From the NCBI GenBank assembly GCA_002069025.1, contig MWBK01000004.1:1-6167 (forward strand): a stretch of DNA of 6,167 bases, in the 5' to 3' direction. Both the position numbers and the translations under genes were made by a program. The notes below the pieces were generated by a model. The model made no database searches. It was not told the DNA's origin and saw only the letters and a list, made by a program, of their open reading frames with translations. Of this stretch, positions 1 through 5,367 are shown one piece after another; positions within the stretch are counted from its first letter, which is position 1, and the number at the start of each line of letters is the position of its first letter. This DNA comes from Bacteroidetes bacterium ADurb.Bin302 (lineage in GTDB: Bacteria; Bacteroidota; Bacteroidia; Bacteroidales; Paludibacteraceae).

Positions 1-125
1 ATTTTATTAGAAATTTTATGTTTATAATTTAAAATATCAGCTGCAAATTCTTTTTCAGGATTATGAATCAGCTGTATATTAGAATTTAATCCACCAAAAT
101 TCTGCATTATTATCTTTTGATACAT
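1..125 (-). CDS. Putative tail hub/nozzle/stabilisation protein, N-terminus only (partial)
   Basis: Only the first 41 codons are in the window, with no stop; the gene continues past position 1. The start ATG 125-123 has AAGGGGA five bases upstream, and that site overlaps the TAA of the previous gene. A second in-frame ATG at 107-105 lacks such a site. The protein begins MYQKIIMQNFGGLNSNIQL and continues with HNPEKEFAADILNYK. The 'NFGGLNS' opening followed by an acidic residue pair and an Asn-containing segment resembles the N-termini of phage proteins that close or extend short tails (P22 gp10-like or T7 gp12-like nozzle proteins often begin with N-F-x-G-G-x-N). Its place directly after an adaptor-like gene fits that order in podoviruses. 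The evidence is a short motif plus context, so the functional name is tentative, while the existence of the gene is well supported. Confidence 0.6.
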   Translation of the reverse strand, partial: MYQKIIMQNFGGLNSNIQLIHNPEKEFAADILNYKHKISNK

Positions 126-130
126 TCTCT

Positions 131-137
131 TCCCCTT
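131..137 (-). promoter_or_regulatory. Ribosome binding site overlapping a stop codon
   Basis: AAGGGGA on the minus strand, five bases before ATG 125-123. Its first two bases are part of the TAA stop (138-136) of adaptor-like gene 5, so a terminating ribosome sits on the site of the next gene. It supports the 125 start of the partial tail gene. Confidence 0.6.
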
Positions 138-954
138 ATGAAAATGGTGCAAATTTATAATCTACAATGCCCTGCTGGAATAAAGTAGGCTTATTAATTT
201 TAGCTCTCTCTATCTCCTGCTGAAAACTTTGTTCAAATACTCTATAATTAGCACTGCCTTTACTCTTGATAAACCAACTTAAAGCATAATCTATAAATGC
301 ACTCTCATACGGGGATAATACAGGATTTAATCGCTTTGTGCTAAATTGATACATAAATCGAGTAATGTTCTGCCCTGTAATAGGATGCACAATTATCTGG
401 TCTAATGGATACCAACTGTTATATGTGATAGGCGTAGTAGTAGTATCATCTGCTCGTATCCACTGCTCAGTTGCACTTAATGGAGTTAAATCAGGGATAT
501 ACCACAAATATAAAGGACCATCATATTGGGGATATATCAATATTTCCTGTCGCCATATAGTTGCAATGTATACGCTCTTATCAGGATAATGATACATATA
601 TACATTAGGTGTACGTCCAACTCCTGTATGCAACGTATCCCGTATCCGTACAAATTGTTCAAAATCTACAATTAATATAGGAACAGTTGCAGTAGGATAT
701 TTAGCCTCATCTTGTGGTATCAGCCCATTGCGTAATTCAATTATACGTAATACATCAGTAGGCAACATATACATATTATTCGCATCTAAATCAATCCGTT
801 GTATTTGTTCCGCATATTCCGTCTCACGTTGAAATATCTGTATCCCTTTCGTTAGCCATCTCATAAATGCCAACTCAGTTACATCCAAAGTCTCAGTATA
901 TAACTTCGCCATATCCCTAAAATCCGAAAACATTTCAGCCATTGTGCTAGACAT
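136..954 (-). CDS. Adaptor/connector-ring-like protein 5, with large insertion (272 aa)
   Basis: Fifth and longest of the set, and the one most like the classic adaptor or tail-tubular-A pattern. Helical N-terminus 6-22 is followed by VTELAFMRWLTKGIQIFQRE (25-44). The strand motif MYMLPTDVLRIIELRNGL (61-78) is typical of this class ('LPxDxLRI'). RTPNVYMYHYPDKSVYI (114-130) gives the P-x-Y strand and turn, and GPLYLWYIPDLTPL (146-159) the next strand. Where the other four have 10 to 18 residues before the C-terminal helix, this one has about 58 (156-212), including a Thr run and IIVHPITGQNITRFMYQ. The helix is then LSPYESAFIDYALSWFIKS (213-231), followed by a Gln/Glu-rich helix (FEQSFQQEIERA). 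The start ATG 954-952 shares its first base with the upstream stop (TAATG) and has GAGGG six bases upstream. Next to a probable tail hub gene, it is the best candidate for the ring that meets the tail. Confidence 0.76.
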   Translation of the reverse strand: MSSTMAEMFSDFRDMAKLYTETLDVTELAFMRWLTKGIQIFQRETEYAEQIQRIDLDANNMYMLPTDVLRIIELRNGLIPQDEAKYPTATVPILIVDFEQFVRIRDTLHTGVGRTPNVYMYHYPDKSVYIATIWRQEILIYPQYDGPLYLWYIPDLTPLSATEQWIRADDTTTTPITYNSWYPLDQIIVHPITGQNITRFMYQFSTKRLNPVLSPYESAFIDYALSWFIKSKGSANYRVFEQSFQQEIERAKINKPTLFQQGIVDYKFAPFS

Positions 955-1721
955 TATAAGCCCTCTTCCTTTTTCATAGTTGATAATTCTTCTACTTGCG
1001 TCTGAACATCTAATTGATATGCTGTCATTAGAGTTTCAAATGCAGACATTAATTCTTGATTAATTAAATTTAAATTTACCGATGGATAATAATCTATTAA
1101 CAAATTTTTCATAGCTTCTAATATTACTAATTCTTGCAACTCAGGCGATAGATATAGTTCCATATCAGTAGGTTCAGTTAATTCTAATAATGCTTGCACA
1201 TACCATACTTGCAGTGTAGCATTCAAATTAGTTAAACTTGCTATAGTAGCTTGGTCGAATGTTGCTCCTATATATAATAAAATCGTCCTTGCAAATACAT
1301 CATATTCATACGCAAAAATAGGACTATCAATAGTTGGCACATTCCAATCGTGAATAGAAATGGTATAGACTTCCCGTTTGCTCGATTGACGGCATTGCTT
1401 CTTATACAATACCGATGTCCCCTGCCACATCATATATACATTATCAATAGATATTAAATCCGCTGGCATACCATATACAAATACTTGGTATGCTCGTGTC
1501 CCATATTGAATATTTTGTATAGTTGGATCTTGTGCTCCATTATTGAATGGTATATTAATTACATTGCCAAAACGTTCGGACATAAAAGGCAGAACGTAAT
1601 TCTGGACTTTACGTCTCGCCGTATTAATATAATTAGATATGGATACATCGCTAACAACTGCGCCTGCGAAATATCGCTTTAATCGGATTTTTAAGAAATC
1701 TATGTATTCAGCTAATATCAT
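954..1721 (-). CDS. Adaptor/connector-ring-like protein 4 (255 aa)
   Basis: Fourth of the five. Helix 1 is ILAEYIDFLKIRLKRYF (2-18), and helix 2 is SISNYINTARRKVQNYVLPF (27-46), with the shared 'INTA' pattern. The strand GMPADLISIDNVYMM (84-98) matches the Pro-led strand of the others, and the stretch SPIFAYEYDVFARTILLY (133-150) matches the P-x-Y strand. The strand LQVWYVQALLEL (170-181) leads into C-terminal helix SPELQELVILEAMKNLLIDY (192-211). A further helical segment, about 215-250, ends in a charged tail (STMKKEEGL). The start ATG 1721-1719 overlaps the previous TGA by four bases (ATGA). An in-frame TAA lies two codons upstream, so no longer in-frame version exists. A strong GGGAGGT lies 12 bases upstream, a somewhat long spacing. 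Role inferred as a neck or tail ring; family membership is from pattern, not from a search. Confidence 0.7.
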   Translation of the reverse strand: MILAEYIDFLKIRLKRYFAGAVVSDVSISNYINTARRKVQNYVLPFMSERFGNVINIPFNNGAQDPTIQNIQYGTRAYQVFVYGMPADLISIDNVYMMWQGTSVLYKKQCRQSSKREVYTISIHDWNVPTIDSPIFAYEYDVFARTILLYIGATFDQATIASLTNLNATLQVWYVQALLELTEPTDMELYLSPELQELVILEAMKNLLIDYYPSVNLNLINQELMSAFETLMTAYQLDVQTQVEELSTMKKEEGL

Positions 1722-2470
1722 AAATTAGGTGCTACCTCCCCTGGCGTCGCTTGTGATGGAACAAATGGGATGCGAGGCTCTACAAAACTTTCTAATTGTC
1801 TCGCTTCCGTTAATTCTTTTTCTTTCTTTCTTTGATATAATTCACCTTTTATCTTCTGTATATTCTGTAATAAATAATTCAATTCACCTCTCTCGTCAGC
1901 GTGCATTAATAATTTTAATAATGCAATAGAATAAAATAAATCTATATATTCATAAGGTATAGGCAATATAACATTATTCTGTGTCTCCTGCAAAACATTA
2001 GGATATATATATGCCTCCATTATTCCTTGTATAGTAGTATTACTAATTATATCAATATTAGACATAGTCTGTGTAGTAGCATAAAATACTAAACCATATA
2101 TTGTATATACAGGATTATCCTCTATTGCTACATTCCAACTGTGAGCTGTCTCCCAATTAACAAGTGCATTGTATTCACGACTATTTACATACCGTGCCTC
2201 TCGCAATGGATCAACTGCACTCTTTTGAATTAATACTCTGTGTGGCTTAATAAAATTTGGACCTAAAAATTGACCATTAACTACATTAAATCTAGCTATA
2301 TAATTATGACCATATACAGGCAATAATATAGAAATAGTATCCATTAAGGCAGTATTGACAATCTGCACTAAACTAAAATAATCTATATTAAAACCATTGC
2401 GATAACTATTTACCCTATTAAGTATTTCGTCAATTGCATCACGTAATCGCACACCACCATAATTAATCAT
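1718..2470 (-). CDS. Adaptor/connector-ring-like protein 3 with charged helix and Pro-rich tail (250 aa)
   Basis: Third of the five. Helix 1 is at 7-20 (VRLRDAIDEILNRV) and helix 2 at 30-47 with YFSLVQIVNTALMDTISI. The Pro-led strand PHRVLIQKSAV is at 76-86. A 'NPVYTIYGLVFYA' segment (119-131) corresponds to the P-x-Y strand seen in the fifth protein, EAYIYPNVL (152-160) is the strand before the last helix, and IPYEYIDLFYSIALLKLLMH (171-190) is the C-terminal core helix. Unlike the others it then has a long charged helix rich in Lys and Glu (QRKKEKELTEARQ, 213-225) and a Pro-rich end (FVEPRIPFVPSQATPGEVAP). I chose ATG 2470-2468 because AGGGGG lies five bases upstream. An ATG at 2485-2483, five codons earlier, has no ribosome site and would deepen the overlap with the upstream gene from 8 to 23 bases. 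The stop is TGA inside an ATGA junction with the next gene. Confidence 0.7.
   Translation of the reverse strand: MINYGGVRLRDAIDEILNRVNSYRNGFNIDYFSLVQIVNTALMDTISILLPVYGHNYIARFNVVNGQFLGPNFIKPHRVLIQKSAVDPLREARYVNSREYNALVNWETAHSWNVAIEDNPVYTIYGLVFYATTQTMSNIDIISNTTIQGIMEAYIYPNVLQETQNNVILPIPYEYIDLFYSIALLKLLMHADERGELNYLLQNIQKIKGELYQRKKEKELTEARQLESFVEPRIPFVPSQATPGEVAPNL
1734..1740 (-). promoter_or_regulatory. Strong but distant ribosome binding site of adaptor-like gene 4
   Basis: GGGAGGT on the minus strand, twelve bases before ATG 1721-1719 and inside the end of adaptor-like gene 3. Its match to the 16S tail is the best in the window, but the spacing is longer than the 5 to 7 bases seen for most genes here. 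Since an in-frame TAA excludes an upstream start, the ATG at 1721 must be used. Confidence 0.5.
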
Positions 2471-3152
2471 TACTGCCCCCTGCATTCTGTAATGGTATGC
2501 GTTGCCCTGATTCTATAGGCACATATAATCCACGCTGTTGTTCTGTAACGTCCATAGTATTAATACGTTCAGCTGCAAAACAAGCTACCTCGAAATGATA
2601 TTCAAGTGGCACTTCCAATCCTATATTATTCACTACTGAAAATACAACAGGATACCGAATATATAAAATAGAAGCTAATAAATTCTGCATACCTGTATTA
2701 TTCTTAATTTGGATAATAGTGCGCAATATATTATTCGCATCAGTTCTATTGACATAACTCCAGTAACCATACTTCGGATAATTAGCTCCTGGTAATAAAT
2801 ATGGTTGGTTTGTAAATATCATATTGTAATTTTCAAATTTTGCAGGTTCTAAATATGATAAAGTTACAAATTTATTATTGCCATTATTATCTACCGTCTT
2901 GACAATTAAATTGCGGGGGAAAAACATTAATGTATTTAATTGAAATTCAGCTGTCGTATTATCAATAATACGGTCTTCCTCAAATACATATAAAGGTCTT
3001 AAACAACGTTCATCGCCTTTGGCGTGCGCTTTAGCAATTAACACCCGCTGAGCATTATCAATCTGTTGCTCCATAAAATCAAGTGGAGCATACCATTCGT
3101 GCCCTGAGTCTAATAACGTCCTAACAGTAGATACGATTTCTAATGGTGTCAT
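2463..3152 (-). CDS. Adaptor/connector-ring-like protein 2 (229 aa)
   Basis: Second of the five adaptor-like proteins. Helix 1 is at 3-15 (PLEIVSTVRTLLD). A loop with YAPLDF leads into helix 2 with MEQQIDNAQRVLIAKAHAKG (27-46). The Pro-led strand is QLNTLMFFPRNLIVKTVD (71-88). The strand before the last helix is SILYIRYPVVFSV (161-173), and the C-terminal helix is VPLEYHFEVACFAAERINTM (181-200). The protein ends in a Gly/Asn tail. It is the shortest of the set and has little after the last helix. The start ATG 3152-3150 lies two bases after the TAG of the upstream gene, and no Shine-Dalgarno motif is visible upstream, so translation probably depends on ribosomes that have just finished the upstream gene. 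The general role would be a ring in the neck or tail. A short head-tail joining protein of another fold is the alternative. Confidence 0.7.
   Translation of the reverse strand: MTPLEIVSTVRTLLDSGHEWYAPLDFMEQQIDNAQRVLIAKAHAKGDERCLRPLYVFEEDRIIDNTTAEFQLNTLMFFPRNLIVKTVDNNGNNKFVTLSYLEPAKFENYNMIFTNQPYLLPGANYPKYGYWSYVNRTDANNILRTIIQIKNNTGMQNLLASILYIRYPVVFSVVNNIGLEVPLEYHFEVACFAAERINTMDVTEQQRGLYVPIESGQRIPLQNAGGSND
2476..2481 (-). promoter_or_regulatory. Ribosome binding site that decides the start of adaptor-like gene 3
   Basis: AGGGGG on the minus strand, five bases before ATG 2470-2468. It lies inside the end of the upstream gene and just after an alternative ATG at 2485-2483 that has no such site. 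This favours the shorter, 250-residue product. Confidence 0.55.
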
Positions 3153-3154
3153 TG

Positions 3155-3871
3155 CTATTGTGGTTTATATGGTTCTAAAAAACTATCTATCTTTGAATAT
3201 AAATATATTAATTGCGTAGGTATAGTTGATTCAAAAGTTTTGCCTTCGGATAATAATTTTACATCACGCTGTGATAGACTATCCTTTAAACTTAATATAG
3301 AAGCTGCTATATACAATATCACATTTTCATATATTGCATCAGAAAATGATTTAGTTACATAATCAATTGGTACAGGAGGCGAAGGAAGAGCCCCATATAT
3401 TCGTGCAGGATAAGTATAATATATTATACGACCTGATAATTGCTGATTGTAATTACTAGGCGCACCACCCCACCCTCTACTAAAATAAATAGCATTGTTA
3501 ATTATATACGTACCATAATGCTCAGTATATAAATATTGTAATGCTTCGCCACCGAGATAAACACGGGATAAATATGAAAGTTCAGAATCTTGGAATACCG
3601 CAGATATAATATGCAAATAAGGGGCAGTTAATATGTTCAAATTAGCTGGAACATTCAATTGAGTATCCCATCCAATTCTATTACTGACCCTTATTAATCC
3701 TTCTAAATATACATATAAATTACGCTCTAAACAATAATTCACAAAAAGCATTTGTGCATTGTTGAGAGCTAAAATAATTTCATCATCATCATAAAATTGA
3801 CCTTGACTTCGTGCACTCGTAACATCACGTAAAGCACGTCTAATTTGCAATACCAAATCCGACCCATCCAT
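3155..3871 (-). CDS. Adaptor/connector-ring-like protein 1 (238 aa)
   Basis: First of five adjacent proteins with what looks like the phage head-tail adaptor architecture, whose known members form rings below the portal. N-terminal helix 3-20 (GSDLVLQIRRALRDVTSA) is followed by a loop and a second helix at 28-47 with DDDEIILALNNAQMLF, where the 'ALNNAQ' part matches IDNAQ, VNTAL and INTAR in the next three proteins. A proline-led strand follows (NVPANLNILTAPYLHIISAV, 73-92). A later strand pair contains AIYFSRGWGG (127-136) and GRIIYYTYPARI (147-158), and C-terminal helix 174-197 contains FSDAIYENVILYIAASIL. A final extension ends SFLEPYKPQ. The start ATG 3871-3869 has GGGGG four bases upstream, a modest ribosome site; a 32-base gap precedes it. 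The stop is TAG. As the member nearest the capsid genes it may be the ring contacting the portal, but gene order does not prove this. Confidence 0.7.
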   Translation of the reverse strand: MDGSDLVLQIRRALRDVTSARSQGQFYDDDEIILALNNAQMLFVNYCLERNLYVYLEGLIRVSNRIGWDTQLNVPANLNILTAPYLHIISAVFQDSELSYLSRVYLGGEALQYLYTEHYGTYIINNAIYFSRGWGGAPSNYNQQLSGRIIYYTYPARIYGALPSPPVPIDYVTKSFSDAIYENVILYIAASILSLKDSLSQRDVKLLSEGKTFESTIPTQLIYLYSKIDSFLEPYKPQ

Positions 3872-3903
3872 TGCGCCCCCATTATTCGTGTACTCTTATT
3901 TCG

Positions 3904-4338
3904 TTACATTGGTGGAGGCATTTGGCTCATCTCTGCACCTGGAACTGGCGGCATCGCCATTCCAGTTGGTGCTGATTGTGGGGACATACCAGGCGACATC
4001 ATATTGCCACCCATAGCAGAAGGCGATGTGGGTTGTTGCATAGTGCTCCCTAATATGCCTAACTTCGCATCTATTAATGCTTGTTGTATTTGTAATTTAG
4101 CTGCTAAATCAACAAGTTGTTGAAAACGCTGATTATTCTCATTCACCGCTAATAACTTACTCAATTCCGTCTGCATTTGCTTTGTTACAAGTTCCTGCTC
4201 TTTTAGTTTTAATTCAGTAGCTCTATTCAATAAGCCTGCTTTTTCATTTGCTAATTTATTTAAATCTATGGTAACAGCTGTCTTGCGTTCGTGCTCACGT
4301 GTAGGTTGTCCCATTGATAATAATATTTTTGTTGCCAT
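3904..4338 (-). CDS. Coiled-coil protein with Met/Pro-rich C-terminal tail (144 aa), possible assembly factor
   Basis: I do not recognise a family. The start ATG 4338-4336 is preceded by AAGGA six bases away, and that site abuts the stop of the upstream gene. The protein has two parts. Residues about 24-97 are predicted helix or coiled coil, with regularly spaced Leu, Ile and Ala among Lys, Glu and Gln (for example LLNRATELKLKEQELVTKQM and RFQQLVDLAAKLQIQQALID). Residues 101-144 are low complexity: 9 Met and 11 Pro in 44 residues, with Gly, Ser, Ala and Gln, ending MSQMPPPM. Such a helical rod plus disordered tail could fit a scaffold-like, chaperone-like or linker protein. Scaffolds are usually encoded before the capsid gene, so the position after it argues for some other virion or assembly role. 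There is no signal peptide or membrane helix. Base composition over the tail is richer in G and C than the neighbouring genes, which follows from its Pro/Gly/Ala codons. Confidence 0.68.
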   Translation of the reverse strand: MATKILLSMGQPTREHERKTAVTIDLNKLANEKAGLLNRATELKLKEQELVTKQMQTELSKLLAVNENNQRFQQLVDLAAKLQIQQALIDAKLGILGSTMQQPTSPSAMGGNMMSPGMSPQSAPTGMAMPPVPGAEMSQMPPPM

Positions 4339-4349
4339 TTTTTTTCCTT

Positions 4350-4742
4350 TTATTCAAACTCTGCACTATCACGGGTTATATACCGCCTCTCTTCCTCCAT
4401 TTGTTTTTTTGCCCAATCAGGAAAACTCTCTTTAAATATTACAGTTCCATATAAATCGCTCGACTCAATAATTCTCTTTAATTCTACATCATCAGTTACA
4501 AAATTATGATGTGTAAAACGTAAATAAGTGTTCTCATTTAAGAAGATTGCGGGTGCCTTCTTCGTAGATACATACGTAGTTAAAGCACCCGACTTCTCAT
4601 CTTCTACTTTGCGACCTATATATCTGTCAATATTATAATCAGCCTGCTTATTAGGTTCAACAATATTCACAGTAATACTTTTCGTATCAGGACTTACAGT
4701 CGCTTCGCCACTTAATACTTCTTGTTTCTTACTTACTTCCAT
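4350..4742 (-). CDS. Small hypothetical phage structural-module protein (130 aa)
   Basis: Function unknown. The start is ATG 4742-4740, with AGGAG six bases upstream; the gene begins 21 bases after the previous stop. The first 35 residues are polar and probably flexible (MEVSKKQEVLSGEATVSPDT). Residues 66-104 look like a small folded domain: a strand around AIFLNENTYLRF, then HHNFVTDDVELKRIIESS, then DLYGTVIF. This 'F...F.T.D.EL...I....YG' pattern resembles a short module found in small phage proteins near the capsid gene, where a strand is followed by T-x-D and a helix. The last 25 residues are a charged helix (DWAKKQMEEERRYITRDSAE). There is no membrane segment and no cysteine. Its place between capsid and neck genes suggests a virion or assembly role, perhaps a minor head protein, but nothing in the sequence proves it. 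The coding call is strong because of the ribosome site, tight spacing and shared direction. Confidence 0.68.
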   Translation of the reverse strand: MEVSKKQEVLSGEATVSPDTKSITVNIVEPNKQADYNIDRYIGRKVEDEKSGALTTYVSTKKAPAIFLNENTYLRFTHHNFVTDDVELKRIIESSDLYGTVIFKESFPDWAKKQMEEERRYITRDSAEFE

Positions 4743-4748
4743 ATATTA

Positions 4749-4753
4749 CTCCT
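4749..4753 (-). promoter_or_regulatory. Ribosome binding site of the 130-residue protein gene
   Basis: AGGAG on the minus strand (within AAAGGAGT), six bases before ATG 4742-4740, in a 21-base AT-rich gap. Confidence 0.6.
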
Positions 4754-4763
4754 TTAATTTTAA

Positions 4764-5348
4764 TTATCTAGTCCATCCATAATAATTTGCATCAGTAGTA
4801 GTCAATGAACTACGTGGTTCATATCCAATAGCATCACGCACTGGATAGTCATAAGGTTCGTCGCCGTGCTGTAAATGTTTGAGCCAAAATTGCCCACGCA
4901 TATCAATTACATCTTCGTTATTGCCCGCATAAGTTCTTGTTATCTCTGCACCACCCGATACATCTGTTATGTTATTTGTATCAATCCCTTTGAAAACATC
5001 ACCTGCCCTATATTGTTTGTTGTTATAAGATACTATGCCTGCAATTACCTCATACCAAGTACCATTAATAGCGGCAAGCGTGCCACTTGACAAATCTAAT
5101 ATTGGCGATTCTACAAACAAACGTTCCTCGCCATATAATGTGCCTTTTCCTGCCATTTCGAGCCTATTGGTAGTCGCCCCACTTAAATCAGTCGGATAAA
5201 CTAATTGCAATGATAATGAATCTGGCGTCATTAATGATGCGTCGATTATATTCCCTGATCCTAAATCAAGATAGTTATATTTAAATTGATATGCTATTGT
5301 CCCATCATTACGGAACAAATCAATATCATTTCTGCTAATATATCGCAT
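4764..5348 (-). CDS. Putative capsid accessory or fiber-like structural protein (194 aa)
   Basis: I do not recognise the family of this 194-residue protein. It starts at ATG 5348-5346, with AGGAG seven bases upstream, and lies 19 bases after the capsid gene. There is no signal peptide or membrane segment. The composition (many Thr, Ser, Gly, Asn and Tyr, with alternating hydrophobic residues) suggests beta structure. Residues 98-122 (WYEVIAGIVSYNNKQYRAGD and onward to the phenylalanine and lysine after it) form a compact module. Similar 'YxVxxGxVxYNxxxYxxGDxF' modules are, from memory, common in phage virion proteins, often beside capsid genes or in fibers. The C-terminal third has charged and Tyr-rich sequence (HGDEPYDYPVRDAIGYEPRS) and ends in GWTR. 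Position directly after the major capsid gene favours a decoration, head-fiber or other capsid-associated role, but that is inference from context. The gene itself is certain; the function is weakly supported. Confidence 0.7.
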   Translation of the reverse strand: MRYISRNDIDLFRNDGTIAYQFKYNYLDLGSGNIIDASLMTPDSLSLQLVYPTDLSGATTNRLEMAGKGTLYGEERLFVESPILDLSSGTLAAINGTWYEVIAGIVSYNNKQYRAGDVFKGIDTNNITDVSGGAEITRTYAGNNEDVIDMRGQFWLKHLQHGDEPYDYPVRDAIGYEPRSSLTTTDANYYGWTR

Positions 5349-5355
5349 TTTTATT

Positions 5356-5360
5356 CTCCT
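5356..5360 (-). promoter_or_regulatory. Ribosome binding site of the 194-residue protein gene
   Basis: AGGAG on the minus strand (within AAAGGAGA), seven bases before ATG 5348-5346, in the 19-base gap after the capsid gene. No promoter-like or hairpin sequence fits in this gap. Confidence 0.6.
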
Positions 5361-5367
5361 TTTATTT

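Noticed and set aside
365..589. Plus-strand open frame of 74 codons
   Set aside because: It lies wholly antisense to adaptor-like gene 5, has no ribosome site or neighbours in its direction, and its translation looks random (Cys/Ile/Tyr/Val-rich).
1485..1682. Plus-strand open frame of 65 codons
   Set aside because: Antisense to adaptor-like gene 4, with no supporting signal.
1817..1833. Short TTTC tandem run as a repeat or slippage element
   Set aside because: It is under 20 bases, lies inside a gene, and simply encodes a Lys/Glu-rich helix; no frame change is needed to explain the downstream genes.
1729..1929. Plus-strand open frame of 66 codons with a hydrophobic stretch
   Set aside because: Antisense to adaptor-like gene 3. 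The hydrophobic Leu/Ser/Phe run is the reverse of the Lys/Glu-coding AAAG repeat, so the apparent membrane segment is an artefact.
3872..3903. Promoter or terminator in the longest gap (32 bases)
   Set aside because: There is no hairpin with a T run and no convincing -35/-10 pair; it is long enough only for a ribosome site.
3845..4123. Plus-strand open frame of 92 codons rich in Gly, Ile and Cys
   Set aside because: It is the reverse of the Met/Pro-rich tail and coiled coil of the 144-residue protein. The composition follows directly from that, and there is no ribosome site.
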